In this document: positions 54,822 to 64,000 of the stretch, one piece after another
Position numbering within the stretch: position 1 is the first letter of the stretch
Layout: each line of letters starts with the position of its first letter
DNA from: Rossellomorea aquimaris
Lineage (GTDB): Bacteria > Bacillota > Bacilli > Bacillales > Bacillaceae_B
DNA: 64,000 nucleotides
NCBI RefSeq assembly: GCF_020172085.1
Contig: NZ_JAIVAT010000008.1
Span: forward strand, 331,172 to 395,171
Direction of reading: 5' to 3'
The notes under the pieces: model-generated
Told to the model about the DNA's origin: nothing
What the model saw: the letters and a program-made list of their open reading frames with translations, nothing else
The model's database searches: none
Position numbers and translations under genes: made by a program

Positions 54822-55958
54822 ATGAAATTTGTTATTCAAAGGGACCATCTTGTGCAAAGTGTCCAAGATGTCATGAAAGCTGTAACATCCAGAACAACGA
54901 TTCCTATTCTGACAGGGATCAAGATCATCGCTACAGAGGATGGTGTCACATTAACGGGAAGTGACTCTGATATTTCCATCGAGTCTTTTATACCGAATGA
55001 AGAAGAAGGTTCAGAAATCGTTGAGATCATGGAAGCAGGGGGAATTGTTCTCCAAGCTAAGTTCTTTAGTGAAATCGTAAAAAAATTACCTAAAGATACG
55101 GTTGAAATCGAAGTTCAAAATCACTTCCAGACTGTTATCCGTTCTGGACAGGCTGAATTTAATTTAAACGGTTTGGATCCGGAAGAATACCCACATCTGC
55201 CTCAAATCGAAGAAGGAAACGGCATTAAGGTTTCAACAGATCTTTTAAAGACGATGATCAGACAAACGGTATTCGCAGTGTCCACCTCAGAAACACGCCC
55301 CATCTTGACAGGTGTAAACTGTCAGATTGATAACGGGGAGTTGAGCTGTATTGCAACAGATAGTCACAGGCTGGCCATGAGAAAAGCCCCGATTGAGACA
55401 AATCACGATGCTTCTTACAATATTGTGATTCCAGGGAAGAGCTTAAACGAGTTGAATAAAATCCTGGACGATACGGATGAGCCAGTAGAAATCGTCATTA
55501 CAGAAAACCAGGTCCTATTCAAAGCGAAGCATCTGTTATTCTTCTCCAGATTGTTAGAAGGGAACTATCCTGATACCAGTCGGTTGATCCCATCTGACAC
55601 GAAAACAGAATTGACCTTGAACACGAAAGAATTTTTACAAGCGATCGATCGTGCATCCCTTCTTGCAAGAGAAGGACGAAACAACGTCGTGAAGCTTTCG
55701 ACACTTGATGGCGGGATCATTGAGATCTCCTCAAATACACCGGAAATCGGTAAGGTCATCGAGCAGGTTCAAAGTCAATCAATCGAGGGAGAAGAACTGA
55801 AGATTTCCTTTAGCGCGAAGTATATGATGGACGCATTGAAAGCCATTGAAGGAACGGAAATCTATGTGAACTTCACTGGAGCCATGAGACCATTCGTATT
55901 GAAGCCTCTTCACGATGATTCCATTCTTCAGTTGATCCTTCCGGTAAGGACGTACTAG
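54822..55958 (+). CDS. dnaN: DNA polymerase III beta sliding clamp
   Basis: 378 residues with the threefold repeated clamp fold. MKFVIQRDHLVQSVQDVMKA starts it, LIPSDTKTELTLN lies in the middle and LILPVRTY ends it. It rings DNA as a dimer. GGAGG is before the ATG. It lies directly downstream of the oriC unwinding element. Confidence 0.98.
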   Translation: MKFVIQRDHLVQSVQDVMKAVTSRTTIPILTGIKIIATEDGVTLTGSDSDISIESFIPNEEEGSEIVEIMEAGGIVLQAKFFSEIVKKLPKDTVEIEVQNHFQTVIRSGQAEFNLNGLDPEEYPHLPQIEEGNGIKVSTDLLKTMIRQTVFAVSTSETRPILTGVNCQIDNGELSCIATDSHRLAMRKAPIETNHDASYNIVIPGKSLNELNKILDDTDEPVEIVITENQVLFKAKHLLFFSRLLEGNYPDTSRLIPSDTKTELTLNTKEFLQAIDRASLLAREGRNNVVKLSTLDGGIIEISSNTPEIGKVIEQVQSQSIEGEELKISFSAKYMMDALKAIEGTEIYVNFTGAMRPFVLKPLHDDSILQLILPVRTY

Positions 55959-55964
55959 GAATCC

Positions 55965-56008
55965 AAAAAGCCAACACCTTAAAAAAAGTTAAGGTGTTGG
56001 CTTTTTTT
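55965..56008 (+). terminator. Terminator of dnaN
   Basis: A 16-bp near-perfect stem (55965-55980 with 55991-56006) and a T-run. Confidence 0.9.
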
Positions 56009-56076
56009 ATTTTGGCAACCAACCATTTTCGGTGCAGATATTCTACTTCCAGAGGGAGAAGGTGGGCAGATGAAAC

Positions 56077-56112
56077 TCCTCGGAAAGCGACCATCTGCAG
56101 CGGAAATCAACT
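56077..56112 (+). repeat. Degenerate remnant of the ~125-bp repeat
   Basis: CTCGGAAAGCGACCATC and TGCAGCGGAAATCAAC match the right end of copy 1; the rest is decayed. Confidence 0.55.
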
Positions 56113-56139
56113 ACGACTATTTTCTCCATTTTTCGTTAG

Positions 56140-56168
56140 TTGTGACTTGACTCTATTTAGAGTAAAAT
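56140..56168 (+). promoter_or_regulatory. Candidate sigma-A promoter for yaaA-recF
   Basis: TTGTGA (56140-56145) - 17 bp - TAAAAT (56163-56168), about 40 bp before the start of yaaA. Confidence 0.5.
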
Positions 56169-56206
56169 AAGATATTAGAGACTTTATACGGAAAGTAGTG
56201 ATTTTA

Positions 56207-56425
56207 GTGGCGAAAGAGATCACCATCGAAACAGAAATCATCACATTGGGACAATTCCTCAAGCTTGCTGAAGTGATACAGTCCGGCGGTATGGCGAAAT
56301 GGTTCTTAAGTGAATATGAAGTATACATAAACGGGGAGCAAGACCAAAGAAGAGGAAGAAAACTCACGATTGGTGACAAAGTTGAAATTCCTGAAGTAGG
56401 GGTCTTTGTTGTTGCCGGAGAATAA
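56207..56425 (+). CDS. yaaA: YaaA (RlbA), S4-domain RNA-binding protein
   Basis: 72 residues with an S4 fold: [40 protein letters not shown]. It is implicated in ribosome maturation. The GTG at 56207 gives [17 protein letters not shown], aligned with the known family start; a GTG 9 bases earlier is too close to GGAAAG. It lies 17 bases before recF. Confidence 0.94.
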   Translation: MAKEITIETEIITLGQFLKLAEVIQSGGMAKWFLSEYEVYINGEQDQRRGRKLTIGDKVEIPEVGVFVVAGE

Positions 56426-56442
56426 CAAAGGGTGTTATGTCC

Positions 56443-57561
56443 ATGTACATTGAACAATTGGAATTAAGAAACTACCGGAATTACGAGTCGATCGACGTGA
56501 CTTTCGAAAATAAGGTAAATGTGATCCTTGGAGAGAATGCCCAGGGAAAGACGAATATCATGGAATCCATTTACGTCCTGGCAATGGCTAAATCCCACCG
56601 GACCTCGAATGATAAAGATTTAATCCGTTGGGATCAGGAATATGCTAAAATAAAAGGTAGGATTCAAAAATATAATGGTGCGTTGCCTTTGGAGCTGGTC
56701 CTATCGAAAAAAGGGAAAAAAGCAAAAAGCAATCACCTTGAACAATCTAAATTGAGTCAATATGTCGGGAATATGAATGTTGTTATGTTTGCACCTGAAG
56801 ATCTCCATTTGGTAAAAGGGAGCCCACAAGTGAGGCGTCGGTTTATCGATATGGAAATCGGTCAGGTTTCTCCTGTTTATTTACATGATATAAGCCTTTA
56901 TCAAAAAATATTACAGCAACGAAACCATTATTTAAAACAGTTGCAAACAAGGAAACAAAAAGACCAGACCATGCTTGATGTCTTGACGGAGCAGTTCATC
57001 GAAATGGCAGTGAAAATTACGAAGAAACGATTTGAATTCGTCCAGCTGCTGGAAAGCTGGGCTAAACCGATTCATTCAGGGATTTCGAGAAACCTTGAAA
57101 CGTTGGAAATCGTATATAAACCGTCATTGGATGTATCAGATAATCAAGAATGGTCAAAAATGGTAGATATATATGAGCAGAAATTCAAGGATATACGGGA
57201 GCGGGAAATAGATCGCGGTGTGACTCTGGTCGGACCGCATCGGGATGATCTTCAATTCATTGTGAATGGGCGAGATGTACAAACATTTGGTTCCCAAGGG
57301 CAGCAACGGACAACAGCCCTCTCTGTAAAGCTTGCAGAAATCGAGCTGATTCACTCTGAAATTAAAGAATATCCCATCTTACTTCTGGATGATGTCTTAT
57401 CCGAATTAGATGATTATCGTCAGTCCCACTTATTAAATACCATCCAGGGAAAAGTTCAAACCTTCGTGACCACGACGAATGTGGATGGTATCGATCATCA
57501 AACCTTAAACGAGGCGACGACGTTCGAAGTGGAAGCCGGATCAATGAAAAGATTGAAATGA
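56443..57561 (+). CDS. recF: DNA replication/repair protein RecF
   Basis: A 372-residue SMC-like ATPase aiding RecA loading at gaps. Walker [16 protein letters not shown], signature [16 protein letters not shown] and Walker [12 protein letters not shown] are visible. The ATG at 56443 gives [14 protein letters not shown], as in the family; the ATG at 56437 is too near AAAGGGTG. Confidence 0.97.
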   Translation: MYIEQLELRNYRNYESIDVTFENKVNVILGENAQGKTNIMESIYVLAMAKSHRTSNDKDLIRWDQEYAKIKGRIQKYNGALPLELVLSKKGKKAKSNHLEQSKLSQYVGNMNVVMFAPEDLHLVKGSPQVRRRFIDMEIGQVSPVYLHDISLYQKILQQRNHYLKQLQTRKQKDQTMLDVLTEQFIEMAVKITKKRFEFVQLLESWAKPIHSGISRNLETLEIVYKPSLDVSDNQEWSKMVDIYEQKFKDIREREIDRGVTLVGPHRDDLQFIVNGRDVQTFGSQGQQRTTALSVKLAEIELIHSEIKEYPILLLDDVLSELDDYRQSHLLNTIQGKVQTFVTTTNVDGIDHQTLNEATTFEVEAGSMKRLK

Positions 57562-57570
57562 GGTGTTACC

Positions 57571-57825
57571 TTGTACATACATGTTGGAGAAGATGTCATG
57601 GTACGGACAGATGAAATCATCGCCATTATTGATCGAGACACCGTTCAATTTTCAGAGGAAATTCAACATTTTCTAAAAACGAAAGATAAAAACCTTTGCA
57701 ATCTCGCAAAGGGTTCATATAAATCTCTTGTTATTACAACAAATCAGTTGTATCTCTCACCACTGGCATCCAGTACGCTGAAGAAGCGATCAAAGAAATA
57801 CTCAAACTTTGAGAATTTATTATAG
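57571..57825 (+). CDS. remB: RemB (YaaB), extracellular-matrix regulator
   Basis: 84 residues of the DUF370/RemA family: MYIHVGEDVMVRTDEIIAII, then AKGSYKSLVITTNQLYLSPL. It is a relative of RemA, which activates biofilm matrix genes. The start is TTG at 57571, with GAGGTG upstream. It lies between recF and gyrB. Confidence 0.94.
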   Translation: MYIHVGEDVMVRTDEIIAIIDRDTVQFSEEIQHFLKTKDKNLCNLAKGSYKSLVITTNQLYLSPLASSTLKKRSKKYSNFENLL

Positions 57826-57861
57826 AAATATAAAGCCCTGAAGGTTAGAAAGTGTAGGTGA

Positions 57862-59796
<1,935 letters not shown>

Positions 59797-59819
59797 CGAA
59801 ATCTTTATTTGAAAATAGT

Positions 59820-59850
59820 ACAGGATAGACGATTTGCTATCCTGTCTTTT
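59820..59850 (+). terminator. Hairpin terminator between gyrB and gyrA
   Basis: A 9-bp stem ACAGGATAG/CTATCCTGT (59820-59828 with 59837-59845) and CTTTT. Confidence 0.7.
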
Positions 59851-59916
59851 ACATAGCGGACAAGGTAAAGAATGAGAAAGGTATGAATCTTTCTTTAAAA
59901 GGAGGTCCCTTTTACT

Positions 59917-62439
59917 ATGGCAGAAACACCAAGATCGAATGTTAAAGAGATTAATATAAGTAATGAAATGCGCTCGTCTTTCCTGGATTATGCGATGAGT
60001 GTCATCGTTTCACGTGCCCTGCCGGATGCACGTGACGGCCTTAAGCCAGTACACCGCCGTATTTTGTATGCGATGAATGACCTCGGGATGACGTCTGACA
60101 AAGCCTATAAGAAATCGGCACGTATCGTCGGTGAAGTAATCGGTAAGTACCACCCTCATGGTGACTCAGCTGTTTATGACACGATGGTCCGTATGGCACA
60201 GGATTTCAACTATCGCTATATGCTTGTGGACGGTCATGGAAACTTCGGTTCTGTCGATGGAGATGCGGCGGCTGCGATGCGTTATACAGAAGCGCGTATG
60301 TCCAAGATCTCTATGGAACTGATTCGTGATATCAATAAGGACACGATTGATTATAAAGATAACTATGATGGTACAGAGAGAGAGCCGGAAGTATTGCCTG
60401 CCCGTTTCCCGAACCTGTTGGTCAACGGTTCCTCCGGGATCGCTGTTGGGATGGCAACGAATATTCCTCCTCACAATCTTGGGGAAGTGATCGATGGGAT
60501 CCTGGCATTAAGTAAAGACCCTGATATTACGATTCAAGAGTTGATGGAATTCATCTACGGCCCCGATTTCCCTACAGCCGGATTGATTGTAGGAAGAAGC
60601 GGGATCCGTCGCGCCTATGAAACAGGTAAAGGATCCATCACCATGCGCGCACGCGTGGAAATCGAAACGAAGAGCAATGGGAAAGAGACGATCATCGTCC
60701 ATCAAATCCCTTATCAGGTGAATAAAGCGAGATTAATTGAAAAAATCGCCGATCTTGTCCGGGATAAGAAAATCGATGGCATCACAGATCTGCGTGATGA
60801 ATCCGACCGTAACGGTATGCGAATTGTCATTGAAGTAAGAAAAGACGCCAATGCTAACGTATTACTTAATAATCTGTATAAACAAACAGCCCTGCAAACA
60901 AGCTTCGGAATCAATTTGCTGGCACTTGTTGACGGACAGCCTAAGGTATTGAATTTAAAAGAGTGTCTATATCACTACCTACAGCATCAACGAGTGGTCA
61001 TTCGTCGTAGAACGGAATTCGAATTGAGGAAAGCAGAAGCAAGGGCTCATATCTTAGAAGGTCTGAGAATTGCCTTGGATCATATTGATGAAATCATCGC
61101 CCTTATTCGTGGATCTCAAACAACAGAACTTGCGAAACAAGGTTTGATGGAAAACTTCTCCCTTTCCGATAAACAAGCACAAGCTATCCTGGATATGCGT
61201 CTTCAACGCTTGACCGGTTTGGAACGTGAAAAGATCGAAGACGAGTACCAGGAACTGGTGAAGTTGATCTCAGAACTAAAAGCGATCCTTGCAGATGATG
61301 AAAAGGTCCTTGAAATCATCCGTGAAGAGCTGATCGAAATCAAAGAGCGCTTCAATGATGAAAGAAGATCAGAAATTGTAGCGGGTGGCATCGAGAACAT
61401 CGAGGACGAAGATTTAATTCCAAGGGAAAACATCGTCGTATCTCTTACCCATAATGGCTACATCAAGCGTCTTCCGGTATCTACCTACCGCAGTCAAAAG
61501 CGTGGTGGAAGAGGCATCCAGGGAATGGGTACCAATGATGAGGACTTCGTTGAACACTTATTGACGACTTCCACTCATGACACGATCCTCTTCTTTACGA
61601 ATAAAGGAAAAGCGTATCGTGCAAAAGGATATGAAATTCCCGAGTTCAGCCGTACTGCAAAAGGTCTGCCTATCATCAACATGCTTGGTGTCGAAAAAGA
61701 TGAGTGGATCAACGCCATGATCCGGGTTGAAGAATTTGTCGACGACTGGTACTTATTCTTTACGACGAAGCAAGGTATTTCCAAACGTACACCGGTATCG
61801 GACTTCGCCAATATCCGTACGAACGGGCTGATCGCCATCAACTTGCGTGAAAACGATGAACTGATTTCAGTCAAACTGACCGATGGCGAAAAGGATATCA
61901 TTATCGGGACGAAAGATGGGATGCTGATCCGTTTCCCGGAAACAGATGTTCGTTCAATGGGAAGAACAGCTACCGGAGTAAAAGGAATCAACCTCAGCGA
62001 TGACGACATTGTTGTGGGAATGGAAATCCTCGAAGACAAGAGTGATGTGCTTGTCGTCACGGTAAATGGTTACGGAAAACGTACACCAGCCAGTGAATAT
62101 CGTATACAAACACGTGGTGGTAAAGGATTGAAAACATGTAATGTGACCGAGCGTAATGGAGAACTTGTCTCTGTTAAGGCCGTCACAGGTGAAGAAGACT
62201 TAATGATCATCACCGCCCATGGCGTCCTTATCCGTATGGACGTAAATGATATTTCGACGACGGGACGAAACACTCAGGGAGTCAAGCTGATCCGTCTTCA
62301 AGAAAGTGAATTCGTTTCAACCGTTGCCAAAGTAGAAAAAGAAGATGATGAAGAAACCGAAGCACCGGTGGAATCTGCTGAAGAGGTAGACCAGCAGGAT
62401 CAATCTGCTGAAGAAGGCAATGAAAATACAGAAGAATAA
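59917..62439 (+). CDS. gyrA: DNA gyrase subunit A
   Basis: 840 residues. The breakage-reunion domain carries the quinolone-region sequence [19 protein letters not shown] (Ser84, Asp88, the susceptible-type Ser) and the catalytic Tyr in RYTEARMSK. The C-terminal beta-pinwheel begins with the GyrA box [10 protein letters not shown], then an acidic tail. AAAGGAGG precedes the ATG. Confidence 0.99.
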   Translation: MAETPRSNVKEINISNEMRSSFLDYAMSVIVSRALPDARDGLKPVHRRILYAMNDLGMTSDKAYKKSARIVGEVIGKYHPHGDSAVYDTMVRMAQDFNYRYMLVDGHGNFGSVDGDAAAAMRYTEARMSKISMELIRDINKDTIDYKDNYDGTEREPEVLPARFPNLLVNGSSGIAVGMATNIPPHNLGEVIDGILALSKDPDITIQELMEFIYGPDFPTAGLIVGRSGIRRAYETGKGSITMRARVEIETKSNGKETIIVHQIPYQVNKARLIEKIADLVRDKKIDGITDLRDESDRNGMRIVIEVRKDANANVLLNNLYKQTALQTSFGINLLALVDGQPKVLNLKECLYHYLQHQRVVIRRRTEFELRKAEARAHILEGLRIALDHIDEIIALIRGSQTTELAKQGLMENFSLSDKQAQAILDMRLQRLTGLEREKIEDEYQELVKLISELKAILADDEKVLEIIREELIEIKERFNDERRSEIVAGGIENIEDEDLIPRENIVVSLTHNGYIKRLPVSTYRSQKRGGRGIQGMGTNDEDFVEHLLTTSTHDTILFFTNKGKAYRAKGYEIPEFSRTAKGLPIINMLGVEKDEWINAMIRVEEFVDDWYLFFTTKQGISKRTPVSDFANIRTNGLIAINLRENDELISVKLTDGEKDIIIGTKDGMLIRFPETDVRSMGRTATGVKGINLSDDDIVVGMEILEDKSDVLVVTVNGYGKRTPASEYRIQTRGGKGLKTCNVTERNGELVSVKAVTGEEDLMIITAHGVLIRMDVNDISTTGRNTQGVKLIRLQESEFVSTVAKVEKEDDEETEAPVESAEEVDQQDQSAEEGNENTEE

Positions 62440-62449
62440 ATAATAGAGC

Positions 62450-62497
62450 AAGCTATTTTCAGAAATGGAACCTCCATTCTGGAAATAGCTTTTTTTG
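62450..62497 (+). terminator. Terminator of gyrA
   Basis: A long imperfect stem AGCTATTTTCAGAAATGG / CCATTCTGGAAATAGCT with a T-run. Confidence 0.9.
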
Positions 62498-62592
62498 TTG
62501 GGGGAATATTTATTTTTTGAAAAAAACAACTATAAGGTGCCTAATTTGGTAAAATAAACTAATATAATAAGGGAGATGTGAGGTGTTAGCAG

Positions 62593-63678
62593 TTGAAAGT
62601 CCATCGTGGAGATATACAATTAGGTTGCATAGTAGCTGAAGACATCATGGGAATGGCAGCAAGCCCTATCATTCCGAAAAGTACGGTGATTGAAGAAGAA
62701 CACTTGAATATCCTTCAAGCATTCCATATTGACGAGTTATACATAGAGAAAACAAAAGCAGACGGGAATCCGTTCAGGTCCCTCTTATCCGCTGATAAAT
62801 CCTCCGATCAGGAGGATAGTGACATATATGAACCTTATGGCTTTGTAGATTTATATCTGACAACCGTAAAGGAATTCAAGAAAGAATTTATGAATTGGCA
62901 ATCGGGTACGGCGGTCAATGTTGCGAGAGTAAGAGAATTCATCCTGCCTGTCATTCAAGTGGTGGAAGAGAATCACGCATATGTATACTCACTTCCTCAG
63001 TACTCAACCAAAAAAGACTATCTTTATCATCATGCCGTTTCAGTGAGTATCATCAGCGCGTTAATAGGAAAGAAGCTTGGATTGAACTCAGGACAGGTAA
63101 ATCAACTGGCATTAGCAGGTGCACTATCAGACTGTGGGATGTCAAAGGTAAGCCCCCACATATTATTAAAAGAACAACCTTTAACAGAAAGTGAGTTTAA
63201 AGAGGTAAAACTTCACACAGCAAATGGGTATAAGATGGTCAAAGATACCCCATTATTAAAAACGGAAACGAAGCTTGCCATCTTTCAGCATCATGAACGC
63301 TTTGACGGGACAGGATATCCTGCATCTGAAAAGAGCGATCGAATTCATCTATATTCACAGATTGTAGGCATTTCCGATGTGTTTCATGCTATGACATCCG
63401 AGCGAATGTATCGAACCCGTCAGCCGGTCTTCAAAGTACTTGATATGATCAGTAAAGACTTATTCGGCAAATTTGATATAAAGGTAGTGGAAGGCCTTCT
63501 TCAATTATTGGGAGACTTACGGACAGGAACCCCGGTAAAACTATCGACTGGAGAGACCGGGGAAGTGATGTATACCAAACCGAATGCATTTATTAGTCCG
63601 ATCGTTAAGCTGAAGTCTGGTCAATTAATCGATTTATCTCAGCAAAAGAATATCTACATTTCAGAAGTAATGACATGA
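62593..63678 (+). CDS. HD-GYP-like domain protein with altered HD motif
   Basis: 361 residues. A non-catalytic N-terminal part (1-135) precedes an HD-GYP-type domain with YHHAVSVS (His146-147), GALSDCGMSK, KLHTANGY (His208), HHERFDGTGYP (233-243) and SDVFHAMTSERMYR. HD-GYP enzymes hydrolyse cyclic di-nucleotides; here the His of the central HD pair is Ser179, so metal binding may be changed or lost. It starts with TTG at 62593, with GAGGTG upstream. Lies between gyrA and the rRNA operon. Confidence 0.85.
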   Translation: MKVHRGDIQLGCIVAEDIMGMAASPIIPKSTVIEEEHLNILQAFHIDELYIEKTKADGNPFRSLLSADKSSDQEDSDIYEPYGFVDLYLTTVKEFKKEFMNWQSGTAVNVARVREFILPVIQVVEENHAYVYSLPQYSTKKDYLYHHAVSVSIISALIGKKLGLNSGQVNQLALAGALSDCGMSKVSPHILLKEQPLTESEFKEVKLHTANGYKMVKDTPLLKTETKLAIFQHHERFDGTGYPASEKSDRIHLYSQIVGISDVFHAMTSERMYRTRQPVFKVLDMISKDLFGKFDIKVVEGLLQLLGDLRTGTPVKLSTGETGEVMYTKPNAFISPIVKLKSGQLIDLSQQKNIYISEVMT

Positions 63679-63686
63679 TGAACATG

Positions 63687-63727
63687 GAAATATAAAAAAG
63701 TTGCAGGCTACTTTTTTATATTTCCTA
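63687..63727 (+). terminator. Terminator of the HD-GYP gene
   Basis: A 15-bp stem (63687-63701 with 63710-63724) rich in A/T, with a run of T in the second arm. Confidence 0.75.
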
Positions 63728-63756
63728 TTGCAAACCTGTTTAATAGTGTGTATACT
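63728..63756 (+). promoter_or_regulatory. rRNA operon promoter P1
   Basis: TTGCAA (63728-63733) - 17 bp - TATACT (63751-63756). Confidence 0.85.
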
Positions 63757-63825
63757 ATTATTTGTTGTCCGAAAGGCATTACATAATTATAGTGAAAATA
63801 ACTTTTCTAAAATAATAAAAATACC

Positions 63826-63854
63826 TTGACGATATACGCTGGAAATGATATATT
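63826..63854 (+). promoter_or_regulatory. rRNA operon promoter P2
   Basis: TTGACG (63826-63831) - 17 bp - TATATT (63849-63854). The leader downstream has the usual rrn antitermination-like CTTGAAAACTGAAC. Confidence 0.9.
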
Positions 63855-63964
63855 ATAAAGGTCGCTTCAAACGAAGCACTTACACATTGAACCTTGAAAA
63901 CTGAACAAAACAAGACAATACGTCAACGTTAATTCTAGATTTATTTTTAAAGAGCTATTCAAAC

Positions 63965-63999
63965 TTTTATCGGAGAGTTTGATCCTGGCTCAGGACGAA
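63965..63999 (+). rRNA. rrs: 16S ribosomal RNA, 5' end only
   Basis: TTTATCGGAGAGTTTGATCC is the universal 16S 5' end; the gene runs off the window. First rRNA operon after the origin. Confidence 0.97.
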
Positions 64000-64000
64000 C

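Noticed and set aside
60003..60018. Extra parS-like site in gyrA
   Set aside because: CGTTTCACGTGCCCTG keeps only the left half of parS; too many mismatches.

Overview
The window is the replication-origin region of a low-to-mid GC Gram-positive, endospore-forming bacterium of the Bacillaceae. The order rlmH-htrC-walJIHKR ... purA-dnaC-rplI-gdpP-yybS ... rpsR-ssb-rpsF-ychF ... yyaC-parB-parA-noc-rsmG-mnmG-mnmE-jag-yidC-rnpA-rpmH-[oriC]-dnaA-dnaN-yaaA-recF-remB-gyrB-gyrA-HD/GYP-16S rRNA is the classic Bacillus origin neighbourhood. yyaC, noc, the spoIIIJ-type yidC and the perfect parS sites point to a spore former. Intergenic repeats of the kind seen in Bacillus sensu lato (for example Rossellomorea or Bacillus marisflavi-like lineages) fit, but the species is an inference only.

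Layout. 1-10 kb is accessory: a truncated L,D-transpeptidase, two MFS transporters, a PadR/HAAS pair, a YiaA-type membrane protein, a third-type Dus enzyme, a Zn-alcohol dehydrogenase with a Rex-like box, a YeiL-type regulator divergent from an HcaT-like transporter, and an AT-rich sulfotransferase. 10.2-19.8 kb is rlmH, a 52-residue CxxH/CxxC protein, htrC, the WalRK two-component operon and an M23 cell-wall hydrolase with candidate WalR boxes. Four tRNAs (Lys-Glu-Asp-Phe) follow, then a NERD protein. At 22.1-25.7 kb a glutathionylspermidine-synthase-like ATP-grasp enzyme, a small lipoprotein with a Gly-rich tail, a DUF350 membrane protein and an unknown protein form one operon, divergent from a YugO-type K+ channel. 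25.7-52.4 kb is mostly housekeeping on the minus strand.

oriC is bipartite: one DnaA-box cluster lies upstream of dnaA (52.85-53.13 kb) and the second, with the AT-rich unwinding element, between dnaA and dnaN (54.64-54.78 kb). Conserved genes to the left are mainly on the minus strand and those to the right on the plus strand, so they are co-directional with bidirectional forks. The window ends at the 5' end of the first rRNA operon, behind tandem sigma-A promoters.

The most unusual signals are: (1) three intergenic arrays (3.9, 21.9 and 50.0 kb) with different short cores but the same architecture, a core every 20-21 bp with two half-unit types alternating to make a 40-41 bp composite repeat; (2) the ATP-grasp ligase/lipoprotein/DUF350/K+ channel cluster; (3) DnaA-box clusters far from oriC, at rlmH and mnmE; (4) three parS sites; (5) a family of GC-rich palindromic intergenic elements plus one differently folded element.
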